64,000 nt of DNA from Ectobius pallidus (GCA_964059195.1 CAXKWD010000005.1:96609882-96673881); one strand, 5' to 3'; shown: positions 24,674 through 35,882, counted from the first letter of the stretch. Notes: generated by a model not told the origin, from the letters alone. Made by a program: numbers and translations.

Positions 24674-25399
24674 CAGTGTTGCCATGTCTACTTATTTTGA
24701 AGGAGATTTCCTTTTTTTAACATTGTCTACTTTTCTACTTTAAAACTTTTAGAAACATAGCAAATCTCCTTACTTTATGGCATTTTCCTTTTAAAATATG
24801 TATTTTTCCTTTTTTTTATCTGATTTTACTTTGTCATGGAATGTAGTTATATGTAAATAGAGACAAAAATCAAAATCTAGTTCGTAAAACAAAAGTTTTC
24901 CGATGGAAAACCCACATTTCCAGCATTATAAAAATTTGTGGTGTGTACCGAGTCTCCCACATTCAAATGCTGCTTTTCACAGATTAATAATATGAAAACA
25001 AAATCAAGAAATAGACTTGGAACAAAAACAATCAATGCTTTGCTCCATACAAAAATACTTATGGCACGTGAAGACTGCCATTCATTCATGGTGAATAGGT
25101 CCTTGACAGATCGGGTGAGAGTGGATATGTATGAGAGCGAGGACAATTAAGTTAAAAGTGACATCCCTGTAAAATGTGTGGATGCAGCTGTGAGAATGAC
25201 AAGATAGAGTCTCTTACATTAAACATTACACCACTTTTGACGTTTTGATGTGAATTTTAGGATATGTTTTTTAAAAAGACCAATATTTTCTGTGTATATT
25301 TATGGAAAAGTGGTACCCATTTAAATTTGAAAATCTACTTTAATCTCCTTTTTTAGTGCCAATCTCCTTTTTTTGGTCAAACAAGGGTTGGCAACACTG
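24674..25399 (+). mobile_element. 726-bp hAT element with transposase remnant
   Basis: The left terminus CAGTGTTGCCATGTCTAC and the right terminus reverse-complemented, CAGTGTTGCCAACCCTTG, share CAGTGTTGCCA, a typical hAT end. The 8-bp duplication CCGCAGTC lies at 24666-24673 and 25400-25407. Both ends carry an internal AAAGGAGATT-type motif. An internally deleted derivative, because only the last part of a transposase remains. Confidence 0.95.
24938..25147 (+). pseudogene. hAT transposase C-terminal (hATC-like) remnant
   Basis: The 70-codon frame contains FSQINNMKTKSRNRLGTKTI and then NALLHTKILM. It fits the hATC dimerisation pattern of hAT transposases (FS-x-MN-x-IKT, RNRLG, TLN-x-LM). About 40 residues of an acidic tail follow. 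The DDE catalytic core and the zinc-finger N-terminus are absent, so it cannot transpose by itself. It lies in the sense orientation inside the bounded hAT element. Confidence 0.7.
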
Positions 25400-25409
25400 C
25401 CGCAGTCAT

Positions 25410-25955
25410 GGGCGGGATGTTAGCGGGCGACTTGTACAAATAAGGCGTAGTCGTTACGTCGGTGTTAAATGTTGTTCAAAAATAAAATAAAAAATGAAAA
25501 CGTAATATTTTTTACTTCTTTTTTCAGTACCATTGTTGCTATAGGTAGAGAAAGTATTGTGTTCGATCATAAATTCGGTGTTGCGTTTTCAACATAAATA
25601 AACATTTTAAGACTCTCTGAATTTAAAAAAAAATAAAACATGCCCGTACCTGTACCTGTCTGCCTGTGAACAGCTCCAGAAAAAAAAAATTAAAAATTAA
25701 ATTCTGATTAAGTATCTTCTGGAGATGTAAACGAAGATTGGAGACGAGTTTTTCTTACTTTTAATGCCACTTTTCATTAAGGGAATTTAATTTCTCTTGA
25801 TTTTCTCGAAGGTGGCTTTGACGGATTCGTTTAAATTTTGTACATGAGGTATTAAAACTAACTTTATACTTTTATTTGTTCGCATAAATTCTCCGTGGAG
25901 TAGTTATATGCCAGCCATTGTCTGTACAATCTCGGGATTTCAAGGGGAAAAGTGA
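25410..25955. other. No recognisable gene
   Basis: A short GC-rich patch directly right of the hAT target site (to about 25460), then AT-rich DNA. No exon recognised. Confidence 0.4.
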
Positions 25956-25964
25956 TCTATGCGT

Positions 25965-26080
25965 GAGATTAGTATCAGTATTAGTATTAGCCCGTGGGGC
26001 ACGGGCCTCTCTCCTGAGAGGGTGGCTTGATTAAAACTACTTAAATACCCATGCCCTGCATTGCGGCCTCTTACCCTATA
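25965..26080 (-). mobile_element. LINE 3' end with (TACTAA)n tail
   Basis: Read on the minus strand: GCCGCAATGCAGGGCATGGG, a CCACCCTCTCAGGAGAGAGG palindrome-like block, GCCCGTGCCCCACGGGC and a tail of TAATACTAATACTAATACTG. The layout parallels 28821-28975, where GCCCGTCACAATCCCTTATA sits before a TTTA tail. Typical of truncated non-LTR element 3' UTRs. Confidence 0.5.
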
Positions 26081-26089
26081 TCAGAATTC

Positions 26090-27210
26090 ATTAGAGAAAA
26101 TGTTTATTGGCCATGCTTATGGTATAGAAAGTTAAATGAGTGTATTACATAGGATTTTGTTTTACACTACGGTAATTAAAATTTTCGCTATTTTCTGAAA
26201 AACGACTGTAAAGACTTTGTTCGAATCTTACACGAACTATATGTACAACTTGACTTTCTGTGAGGGCCAAACTCAATTTTTACCTTCAAACCGAGTCACA
26301 TCACTTTGGGCTTTTAATCTTACATTAGTCCACTACAGCTAAACTTAATATTGTTTGTAAATGCAAATTTATGTGTACATTCAAATTTTCAGAAAGTTCG
26401 AATTAAAGTTATATTAAAAATTCTTAACAAACAGAATGATGACTTTGTAAATGGTATAGTATAATCTATAAATATTTAAGCGTAAACATGATATTTACTT
26501 TAATAACAAAAGTGAGAATATCACACTTTCTGATAATAGTTCAATGTGAAACATTACGTTATTTGTTCACGGTTTGGTGACATATTTGAAGTTACCGTTT
26601 TTAATAATGGCTTCTAAATTGACATCTCTTAAAGATGAAAACTGGTATTGCTCAAGTTCATGACTGAAAATGTTTGTTCGCAAGAATACGTGCTGGTAAA
26701 CGTACAAATTACCTGGTATGCAGAATCCAACAATATTTTAATTTATCTTCATTCCGAATAGAATAAAACTCTTGTAAAGAACACAGCCTATGCTTGACCG
26801 CGATAGTTTCTGAAGACTGGAGATCAATCACTTCCATCGACAGATATATTTCCTGCTTCGACAGAAAATGAATCCCGAATCACGTTAATGTGGACTTGGT
26901 CTAGGTGAAAACTGTCAAATTTCATATTTTCCCAAATTATTAAATATTTTCAATCAGACAGACGGGCCAGAAGAAATGTCATTGCGGATATATGTCAAGT
27001 GGATATAGTTTTTTATACATATATTTTTTTTCATTTACCTTGAGGGAATTTTGATCAGGGTTCATATTTTATATTAATATATCGTCCGAGAATGTTACCA
27101 TAAATCAACCATAAATCAACAGATCAGTTGCTACTTCATTTTCCAAGTTTCTTTGAAAGTAGGGTAGGACTTAGGCATGTTGCATAACACAAACTTTATA
27201 CAGTAGAGTT
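26090..27210. other. No recognisable gene
   Basis: AT-rich DNA downstream of the F-box gene; nothing supported. Confidence 0.4.
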
Positions 27211-27217
27211 TTATATT

Positions 27218-27536
27218 GCATACCCAGGCGGCTTCAAAGGATCAAACCATTAAGTCGGTGTTTCTTTATGTTAGTTGATCTGACCAAGTAGGTGTTGGTT
27301 TCCATTTTCCAAAACAAAAGCAACGTTGCAATATTCTCTCATTGTTATACTAACCTAGATCTTGCAAACCAACCCGCTTTCAACTCCACGCGGAGAAGAC
27401 GAGTAGCTGTCAGAGGACATTCTTAGATTTTGTTTGGCTGAGGCAACTAGCTGATTAGTTCGGTAAAAATAAAGATCATGGGTTGAGCTGCCGGAAAACT
27501 TATCCTCCCAACAAAAAAGAAGCCACCTGGGTATGC
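27218..27536. repeat. Possible small inverted-repeat element
   Basis: GCATACCCAGGCGGCTTC at 27218-27235 and its complement, with one mismatch, at 27519-27536 face each other 283 bp apart. No target duplication is visible, so a MITE is possible but unproven. A 90-codon minus-strand frame overlapping the right part has no recognisable features. Confidence 0.4.
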
Positions 27537-27815
27537 AAAGAACAACTGTACTATACACTACCGTTGACATAGACAACAGTATTGTGGCGAGGTCGAACTC
27601 TACGTTGAATTTTTGTAGGTGTTTCATTTGAAGTAGAAGCGCAATTCTGAAAAGAGTGTTATTCAGAATGTATCTGTTTTAATTATGTAACTATTATCAT
27701 CTTCATCCTCATCATCATTATTCTAGGCTAGGTACTAATCTATTGTATTGTCTCATTATGCAGAAAACTTATTATAAATACCAGAAGAAAACACAAATGT
27801 CATACCATAAATAGT

Positions 27816-27821
27816 TTTATT
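27816..27821 (-). terminator. Poly(A) signal of the F-box gene
   Basis: AATAAA on the minus strand, about 100 bases downstream of the exon 4 open-frame stop. It sets the probable 3' end of the transcript near 27.8 kb. Confidence 0.6.
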
Positions 27822-28008
27822 ATTATCATAACGTCATACAGTAATGCTAGTCTACTAGTTATTTACATTCACTTATAGCATATGTCAATAGCAGATAAAG
27901 TTCAAACACATCGTGTAGTCACTAACGAATCTGATAATGTTCATCGTCTTTGAAGCAAGCATAGTCATACTGCAAAGTCCAATTATTGTTTAGCAAGCTG
28001 CCATACAT
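27822..28008 (-). other. F-box gene exon 4 (probable 3' UTR; open frame 27922-28008)
   Basis: A very strong acceptor (polypyrimidine TTTTTGTCTTTCTTCCTTGCAG-type tract) ends at 28009. The first 28 codons read from an ATG at the exon border, MYGSLLNNNWTLQYDYAC then FKDDEHYQIR, to TAG at 27922-27924. The composition is protein-like. Reached from exon 3 in the F-box frame, translation has already stopped, so exon 4 should be untranslated. It is in frame only with the alternative phase of exon 3, or with an unseen exon. Confidence 0.55.
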
Positions 28009-28820
28009 CTGCAAGGAAGAAAGACAAAAATTAGTCATCCATTCATTAAATTGAACTTAAGAAATAGAGCATTCAAACGATACACAAATAAGAGTCATTT
28101 TAAGTTACAGCTTAGTGTTTCTTATGGTGTTCTATTAAGAAGTGTTTGCGCGGAGTGACGACATATTCGCATCTAGTAGGCCTAGAAATTAATCACTGAA
28201 AAGTCTACTTTACCCTGAAGTTTACATAATTGAATTCCAGACGAAAGGGTATAGAAATATCAATCTAAATGAAACCTTCAGCCCTTACAAAACCATAATT
28301 AAACATGAAAGTACTAGTCATCTTTAAGCCATTAAAAAAATCTTTACAAAAAACGCAGCGTCTTTAGCATACTCTGATAAATGAACACCAGCTTTTTAAA
28401 GAATAGTAAGGGATGAAGCTGTTGTCATTGTTCACGTGTTATTTCTGCAATAATGTTAATTTCCGGTTGGAATTATTTACACACATTCCGTACCTGTAAC
28501 TCATATATTCATAAAAATGCTTCTCAATGCATGGTAAAAAGTAATTACTTTCCAGTCCCTGTTGTCTGTTCTCTTTTTTAATTTTTTTTAACATTCTCTC
28601 ATATAAATACTCGTATTGTATCGAAACTGAGATAACACAGGAAAAACATGTTTCACAATGCCTAGAAAAAAGTGTTTTTGGATTGATTTCTCTCTGTCTG
28701 TCTGCGACATATGTAGTTGGCAAGCAGTTTATTGTATTTATTTATTTATTTGATTATGGACGTTGTTGGAACTTGATTTATATAACTGAAAAATTAAGAG
28801 CAATTATCATATAAAATAAA

Positions 28821-28975
28821 TAATAAATAAATAAATAAGCCCGTCACAATCCCTTATAGGGCAAGGGCCTCCTACCATGGTAGGGCTGGCTCTGTTTTAC
28901 TCTCCCAAGGTGAGCTATTTCCTTGGAGAGTTGGGTTTTTGCCTCCTGGTGGGTTAAGACCTATATATTAACAAC
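28821..28975 (-). mobile_element. LINE 3' UTR end with (TTTA)n tail
   Basis: On the minus strand GGCAAAAACCCAACTCTCCA, AGCCCTACCATGGTAGGAGG and GATTGTGACGGGC precede a TTATTTATTTATTATTT tail. It follows directly on the LINE coding remnant at 28976-29498 and is probably its 3' end. Lies in intron 3 of the F-box gene. Confidence 0.6.
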
Positions 28976-29498
28976 ACTTTCCTAGGACACTGTTTTCCTA
29001 ATGAATTAAATGCTCTATCATTTGTTTTCAGTTCACTTTTTCTGTGACCTATCCTGAACATCTCGTTTCTGCCTCCTCCCTGAACTCTTCTTCCTTTCCT
29101 AGGTCACTGTTTTCCTAATGATTTAAATGTTTTATCACTTGTTTCCAGTACACTCTTTCTTTGGCCTGTCTTGTCCATCTCATTCCTAACTCCTCCCTGA
29201 ATTCGTCCTCCCATCTGCGTCGAGGTCTGCCTCTGCTTCTTTTATCCTTCCTCTGGTCCCAAACAGTTGTTGCATACGCCCATCTTTCTTGATTCATTCT
29301 GATGACGTGACCTCCCCAATTCCATTTGGTTTTTCTTACAACAATCGCTGCGTTTTCCAGTTCACTTCTTTTTCTTAACTCCTCATTTCTTATCCTGTCC
29401 CTTAGATTTATTCCCAACAGTTTTCTTTCCATCTTTCTCTGACAAATCTCTATCATGTTAACTTGTTCCTTTCTTAATGCCCATGCCTGGCTGCCATA
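28976..29498 (-). pseudogene. Non-LTR retrotransposon C-terminal remnant with internal duplication
   Basis: The minus-strand frame reads YGSQAWALRKEQVNMIEICQ, RKMERKLLGINLRDRIRNEE, KWNWGGHVIRMNQERWA, RSRGRPRRRWEDEFREELG, then WKQVIKHLNH and a stop. This is the conserved C-terminal region of RTE-type LINEs (WxxQ...GHVxRM...GRPRxRWxD). A second, degenerate copy of the last 120 or so bases (EFREEAETRC, a stop, KQMIEHLIH) follows immediately at about 28976-29098, so the end was tandemly duplicated. Lies in intron 3 of the F-box gene, same strand. Confidence 0.85.
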
Positions 29499-30786
29499 TC
29501 ATATTATAACTTATCATATAAACTTGTTTAAACATTTATATCTATGAATAATAAAATGGCTACTTCACTGCAGTAGAAAATAGCCTACACGGAAACCAAG
29601 CACAGAAAAGTTTTACAGAAAATTAAAATGACAAAAAAAATTGTCATACACATTTCTTTATAAAATTAATAAATATCGAAATAGAAACGAAATAACAATG
29701 ACTTCAATGCACGATGTCAGAACATACCTTACTAATATGAACGATGATATTCTTTTGTTTCTCATAATTACAAGTAATCTACAATTAAATTATTGTTGTA
29801 AAATAAAATACCTAGGTATAGCCTATCTGTGCCACAGTGCACACACTAAAACCAATCCGAGCGAGGTGTCAAAGAGGTAAGAGGTCCTGGGTTCAAAACT
29901 CAAAGCTCATGGCAGGCTAATTTGACTTGGGTTTTTCATTCGCAAAGGCAAGAGCAGGACTTGTAAGATTTATTTGCTTTCCATAACTCATTGTCTCTTA
30001 TACCACCGAATATCACAATTATTCTTTAAATTGAGTGTCAGTCAAGTAGATATCACCGAACAATATAAAAAATAGACAAGACTGAATTATTACATTATTA
30101 TCCTGCTATTAAATCAGAACATCATAAACACGTGGTATGAGTTAAAAGTATGCATAAAAGCTAAGTAATAATAATAGCATCACACTAATGTTATTAGCTT
30201 AAATATAGAATCCATACATTTTCTTTATCAAATCTGAATTCATAAATATGAAGAGTAAGTAGGCTATACAGATATTGTACTAAGTAGGTCCATAAAATTA
30301 TTCCCACTTAACACAGCAATATAATGAAATTGGGTCTTACTAATATATTATTCACGTTGTTTAGTTTGCACATTTTTTATTATTTAGTCTACTTATGTGT
30401 GATGCTATAAGATTATTACGTGAAAAAATTGGTAAGACTCTTAAATCTATTTAATGTGGAGGTCGTAAATAGATACGCTATATTAAATTTAGAATGGTAC
30501 TATACTAGTTTATTTTTTCAACCTAAAAACTTCAATAATACAAACACGTATACATGGGAAAGATTGGTCAACATATCTCACACCGTTTAATAATTTGCTA
30601 ACTAACGTTTAAAATGTGGATTTCTGAAAACTATGAAATTAATTCAGACTCTTGGAACGAATTCACTCAAGACACTAAGAGCAATATCCTTTTCTAACCG
30701 CGCTGCAGCAATAACTTATTTTTGTGGCACGAGAAAAACAGTAGACCTATGAATGTTCAATTATCGCTGAGAGCTATAGTTGCCAT

Positions 30787-31183
30787 CATAGGCGTAACCA
30801 GGCCGACCATATGGGGGGGGGTTATAACATCCGCGGGGTCTGGGGGTATGGAATATCCCCCAGGGAGAGGGGGGTCCGGGGGTCCTCCGCCGGAAAATTT
30901 TAAAAATTAAGATGCAAAATAACGAGTTTTAAGCTTCCGGGGGTCCTCCCCCGGAAAATTTTAAAAATCAAGACGCAAAATAACGAGTTTTAAGCTTCCG
31001 GGGTCCATCCCCGGAAAATTTTTAAAATTAACACGCAAAATAACGAGTTTTAAGCTTCCCACACTTTATACTTGTATTAAGTAATTTATGGGCAGACTTA
31101 AAAAAATTATACAATTTTCCTTTTTTTAATCAATGGGGGGGGGGGGTTCAAACCCCCAAAACCCCCCCCTCGTTACGCCTATG
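30787..31183. mobile_element. 397-bp DNA transposon with CATAGGCGTAAC ends and internal tandem repeats
   Basis: Perfect 12-bp terminal inverted repeats CATAGGCGTAAC flank a G/C-homopolymer-rich interior. The 8-bp duplication GTTGCCAT lies outside at 30779-30786 and 31184-31191. Inside are about three tandem units of roughly 60 bp (30870-31060), each with CCGG..GTCC..CCGGAAAATTTT, AACGAGTTTTAAGCTTCC. No coding capacity. The same design (8-bp duplication, poly-G interior) is seen at 5091-5774. Lies in intron 3 of the F-box gene. Confidence 0.85.
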
Positions 31184-31611
31184 GTTGCCATCCCTGCTAT
31201 AGAATCTAGAGGGCATAATAGGTCTATATGTGCTTTCAGTATCAATAAGTACAAAGCAAAAATACCTTTATTTGATTATTTACTAATAATTCCTGTGTAT
31301 AAATTTGTGGGTGTTATAGCGTCGATTAAAAAAATTCTGATTTTGAGTTCCCCAAAAATTTGCTATGAAGTTAAAGGCTATACCAATAAGATAAATAGTA
31401 TGGATTACCAAATTGTGGAAATTATTTTCCTTAAAATGTGGAGTATACATAAATTCATTATTTATCCGAATCTTGTAACCTTATACTGTAACTTAGTAAC
31501 TATGATTAATGAAGAAATAAAAATTTCCATTTTCTCATGGCTTATAATGAAATTAAACTGTATGAATAAAAAAATAATACTATATAGAAATATAGATTTA
31601 AAAGTTCTTAC

Positions 31612-31767
31612 CTTAGAATCGAATTCCTCTCTTTGGCTGTGAGACTGCGTTTCCTTTTCCTGTCTTCTTGGCAGTCTTGTGGAGTTTTCTTTGATTGGCT
31701 GGCTTTTTGAAGCGGTGGTTGTGGTTGATTTGTCCAGGAGCAGGAACATTTTCAGAAATCTCTTCAC
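31612..31767 (-). CDS. F-box protein gene, exon 3 (C-terminal tail)
   Basis: Acceptor TTTATTTTCAG precedes 31767, and donor AAG/GTAAGA follows 31612. Continuing the phase of exon 2, the frame reads GEEISENVPAPGQINHNHRF, KKPANQRKLHKTAKKTGKGN, AVSQPKRGIRF, then TAA at 31613-31615, one base before the donor. The tail is lysine/arginine-rich and could act as a nuclear localisation or nucleic-acid-binding segment (inference). A stop this near the junction leaves exon 4 as 3' UTR and would not trigger nonsense-mediated decay. Oddly, the exon is 156 nt and also open in a second phase (VKRFLKMFLLLDK to EEFDSK), which would run straight into the exon 4 frame. That phase does not connect to exon 2. The exon borders are well supported; the reading frame is likely but not certain. 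Confidence 0.65.
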
Positions 31768-33544
31768 CTGAAAATAAAGTTTATTAAAATATAAGACAAA
31801 GTAAAATAAAAACAGAAAAAAATGGTCCTGCGAAAATATTATGACTTACTATTTTCCTGACGCTACTTCCAAGGTTGCTATTGTTGAGCAGAATATATGC
31901 TTCGGAGACAATTCATTAGGAAAACATGCGTTGTGGTGAGGATGAAGAAATATAATGTAAGAGATGATTGGTTAGGCATGTTTCCTTTATGTGGAAGTCC
32001 ATACCCTGAAATCACAATAGTCCTGGTAAAAATCTGAAGTACAAATTATCTAAATCACAGGCAAGCTACCGAGCTAATTAAAGTACAATTACACGCTTAT
32101 TTATTTCTGCTCTTGTTTGTTGTGGTTCTTATTAATTTGACTTGTTTACATTCAAGCCCTTGAAAACAAAATTGGTTACCCTAATCGATATTTTGACTAG
32201 GAGTCTGGAAATTGAAACGCTATGGGTTAGTAAAATAATTATATGGAAGTTTGGAACCAAAACATTCCAAAGAGAGGATAAATATGATAAGCTGTTCCCT
32301 GAATATTGAATTACATCTCTTACTACGATAAAGTAGTAGTTCTGTAGACAGTAGACCTCACGAAAAAAATTTCTAAGATCTGCATTTCACATTGAAAAAC
32401 AATTTAAAAAAGTTAAAATCCTCGTGCATACTTCGTTTTTAACATTTTAGCTGCTGTGGTCTGATCGCGAGGAAAGTTCGCTTAAATGTGCTCACATAGA
32501 GCCGATAATTATAGTTTGTTAAAAAGTTCAGACCGTTATCGTTGTTTTAGAAAGTCACTCGTAAAACACAGCTATTTAAATGAAATATTCCTCAGCGATT
32601 TAGAAACCTCCAGACAACACAGTGACGACTACGTTAGAAAAGGTTAATGACTTTAAGAAACATTCATGTCAAATTGCAAGAAAATCAACAACGAACTTGG
32701 TTATGACCGTGTAACACACGAATTTATAGACAAACAGACGAAATGCCGAACGACTGAGTTAAAAGCATGACAGCGCTTCGCTCGTTCAACAAATTTATAC
32801 CATACTCTTGACATCATTGGAAGTTTTATGAGGAAAGAGTTCGAAGTTCAAAGGGAATGAGCATGTTCCTACTGTTTGACAACTTCCAGTGCTATTTACA
32901 TGATGTACCGACAGCGTAAGTAACATCGGAAAAGTTATTTGTAGAGAAGTTCTGTTCATTTAAGTTTAAGGGAACAAATAGAGTGGAAGGGATGTACTTA
33001 ACTACGCAGTTTCAAAGAGGCAGTAGATTAAAAAGTGTATAAAATGTAAACTTTTTTGCGTTTCCGCTTGCAACAGCGCACTATCAGTTAGCTTCTACAG
33101 GCCTAAGGGTAGCAACGACCTCTGTCAAGCGTATAAACAAAGCATAAGGCACTCGAGTCCCGACGTTGCCTTCGTCGCGGATTTTATTGTCCCCAACATG
33201 TAATAATCTATGTATTTAATTTCCACGAAAACTAGCAACTTTATTGAAAAGTCACAAGGGGAAAATTTGTTTTATATTTTTCCTCTGCTAATGTGAACAA
33301 TACTTATCGAGTAAAGGTCGGTTAAAGCTTTTTTCTACGAAAAGTATTCACATAGGACAAAAAATATAATGGAATTCTTTTTTGTTTCTAAGCTGTAATA
33401 ATCTGCGTAGTTATATTTGGTAAATAAAATATATTTGTACAGAGAGAGTGATGGCGAATTCCAATTCTATGGGCTTTCCTCACTCGCAAAGACGAATGCC
33501 GGATTGAAACTTATTTAATATATACCCCGAATGTTCCTAGTCTG

Positions 33545-33640
33545 TTGTCATTTATGTCTGTGTTCTATTCGGAGAAGGCCCTGCGTTGAGTTGGTTCCTT
33601 TCCAGGCAGTCCATCCATGTCTTGTCTAGTGTTATGAGAA
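33545..33640 (+). mobile_element. Possible diverged SINE fragment
   Basis: GAGAAGGCCCTGCGTTGAGT and CCATGTCTTGTCTAGT resemble GGAGGTGGCCCCGCGTTGGG and TATGTCCTTGTCTGGT in the SINE at 14469-14902. Only this middle part is recognisable. Intron 2 of the F-box gene. Confidence 0.35.
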
Positions 33641-33857
33641 CTTAGTCCCTTCCCTCCATGCATCTACTGTGTCTGCAGCGAAGGAGAAGCCCGTTAAGAA
33701 ATATAATATAAAAGTAGAGTGGATTGTGCATGTGTTCGATGCCCACACTCCTAGTCCCAATAAATGTAATTATCATATCACCTCGTACCGTCCTATTCTT
33801 TTTCTTGTAACTCCTTTTGTAATTTAGTTTCTCAGTTGATTACCTTCTTCATATCAG

Positions 33858-34613
33858 TAAGGCAAGGCATTTAATGACCATAAAATAGTAAAAAAATTCA
33901 AAATAAAAAAATGAATTTATGACCTAAAAATAGTGAAAAAACGACACAATATTTAAAAAAAGACCAATAAATGTTCCATTATTACTTTATTTAGTTTTTA
34001 AAAGTAATAATTTGCTAAAAGCAATTTAACGGATGACAGTGCGTTATTCATGAATTTACAATATAAAACACACTTATTTTATTAGTAAAAAAAAGTACAT
34101 CTATACTACTTGGACACCCTTAGCTGAAAAAAAATTTCTGAACTGACTTGCCCATCCAATTTCCCAGAGCAAATACGTGCCATTTAAAAAGTAAGGAAAA
34201 AATAATTCTTTATTACTACAAGACAAACTAATATGGGTGTTTACAATAAATCTTAATTAAAATTTACTATGAACACTTGGTGGAGATTCTCAAATAAAAA
34301 CCATTGTCTGTGTCTGAAAGTAACGATTTGTACATGGAAAAACTCCTCTCTACCTCCACTGAAACATGACCTAAAATGCCGAAAAAGACCTAAAAGTGCT
34401 GGAAATGACCTAAATATGCAGGAAATGACCTAAAAATTTCCCAAAAATGAACTATCTCTTGAAAATTTTGAAAAATGCAAAATAAAGCATAGAATACAAA
34501 AAACAAATTGTCCTTATTCAATCAATTATTTCTTGATACACATTTAAATTTATTCGAGCTATATTTTAGGCTTCATATAAAAAAGATGCAAAAACATCAA
34601 ATGCCTTGCCCTA
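33858..34613. mobile_element. 756-bp inverted-repeat element rich in GACCTAAA motifs
   Basis: The left end TAAGGCAAGGCATTTAATG and the right end reverse-complemented, TAGGGCAAGGCATTTGATG, form terminal inverted repeats of the hAT type (T-A-x-G-G). The interior carries ATGACCTAAAA repeats at both sides (33922-33965 and 34368-34440). The flanks CATATCAG and ATAATCAC are only partly alike, so the duplication has decayed or the ends are slightly off. No transposase. Intron 2 of the F-box gene. Confidence 0.7.
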
Positions 34614-34868
34614 ATAATCACTATTACTTTCAACTATTTGTACAGAAACTTTCAAAACCTGATTTTTAATAGCTGTGATTTTCTACATGACGGCATTTAT
34701 TTACGATTATACTGAATTTTGATAGTGTAACTCATGAATCATTCTAAATATAATATCACTGCTCAATAGTAAGATGGGATGTGAGATTGACAAAACATAA
34801 AATAAAATCCCTCTTACGGAAAAAATTGTAGCCATTATTCATTTTAACATCTGCGGGGAAAATCTTAC

Positions 34869-35098
34869 CTCGTACAACTGAAGGCGTTGATTTGATCCCA
34901 TTTGCATAGGCAAAAGGTCTAGATGAATCCTCTGCAGTTCGTATCATCTTGACTCGCATCTCGGGATAAATATGCTGCAGAATCTCCTGTCTCATCTGCC
35001 TCTTCACCGCAGCTCTCAGGACAGCATCACTCTGGATCAAACTCAACCATCTCTTATTCACTTTGGCGGCAGACACCAGCGTACGAGGATCCAGCTTT
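34869..35098 (-). CDS. F-box protein gene, exon 2 (second half of the F-box)
   Basis: Acceptor CTATTTTGCAG precedes 35098, and donor CGAG/GTAAGATT follows 34869. The split codon AG/A joins exon 1 in frame. The exon encodes KLDPRTLVSAAKVNKRWLSL, completing the F-box (hydrophobic helix, Asp-Pro, Val-Ser, Lys-Arg-Trp). It continues with IQSDAVLRAAVKRQMRQEIL, QHIYPEMRVKMIRTAEDSSR and PFAYANGIKSTPSVVR. The part after the F-box is basic and helical, with no WD40 or leucine-rich repeats, so the substrate-binding class is 'F-box only'. The F-box would bind Skp1 and recruit the protein to an SCF ubiquitin ligase (family knowledge). No specific orthologue is recognised. Confidence 0.85.
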
Positions 35099-35166
35099 CT
35101 GCAAAATAGAACAACACATCAGTAACTAAGTTCATCCTCGGAGAATTGGTTTACACCTAAACACAC

Positions 35167-35179
35167 GTTGTTGTTATTG

Positions 35180-35220
<41 letters not shown>

Positions 35221-35222
35221 TT
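35167..35222. repeat. (ATT)n microsatellite, intron 1
   Basis: GTT units passing into about 15 ATT triplets, just upstream of exon 2 in transcript sense. A second ATT array lies at 35978-36007. Confidence 0.9.
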
Positions 35223-35682
35223 GTTGTTGTAGCTGGGACCCAGACTTTTAAAACAACGTTATTTGTAGGAGAAAGAAAATCTGTAGAGTTAAGTAAACTA
35301 AACACGGACATCTTACTTCTCGAATCAATATATCAGAAGACAAGTTTAGCGTAAAAATCTCGAAAATGTTTTCTGCAGACAACAATGTAATAATGACGAG
35401 CTTAATAACCCTTTGAATTGAAATTGTTAATCCCTCAAATTCTTGCATGAATATTTGAGGTATTAACACATTGAAAAAATCGCACACGTAGACACGTACA
35501 ATCATTCTTATATATTTGTTGTTATATAGTTATACTAATCTATGAAAATAAAAAGAATGACAGGCATTTTGATTAAACTAACCATGCAGTACTTTTTCAA
35601 CAGATCTTCATAATTAAATTTTATGAAAATGAAATTCTCTTGAACGAATATAATAAGAGTAATTAAATCACGGAGGACGAAA

Positions 35683-35882
35683 TTGACTTGACATGTTGCG
35701 CGCATGTGAGAGGAAAGACACCTCAAAAATATTGGCTGGCAGACCCGAAGGGAAGCGATCACTGGGAAGACCTAGACGTAGGTGGGAGGACATTAGAATA
35801 TATTTAAGGAAAATAGGATTTTCGAAGGGTGGTTGAATGGTGGGCTCATGTAAGCGCGGCAATGAACGTCCGGGTTCCATAA
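35683..35882 (+). pseudogene. LINE C-terminal tail, same family as 14270-15525
   Basis: The plus strand reads HVARM, then after a shift ILAGRPEGKRSLGRPRRRWE, DIRIYLRKIGFSKGG, then after another shift WAHVSAAMNVRVP and TAA at 35880-35882. This is the extreme C-terminus of the non-LTR element whose RT part lies at 14.3-15.5 kb. It is 5'-truncated and frameshifted. Antisense to the F-box gene, in intron 1. Confidence 0.85.

Noticed and set aside
24877..25146. 89-codon minus-strand frame
   Set aside because: Antisense of the hAT transposase remnant, which is the meaningful strand.
31133..31642. 169-codon plus-strand open frame
   Set aside because: Starts inside the poly-G element and runs antisense through exon 3 of the F-box gene; no family features.
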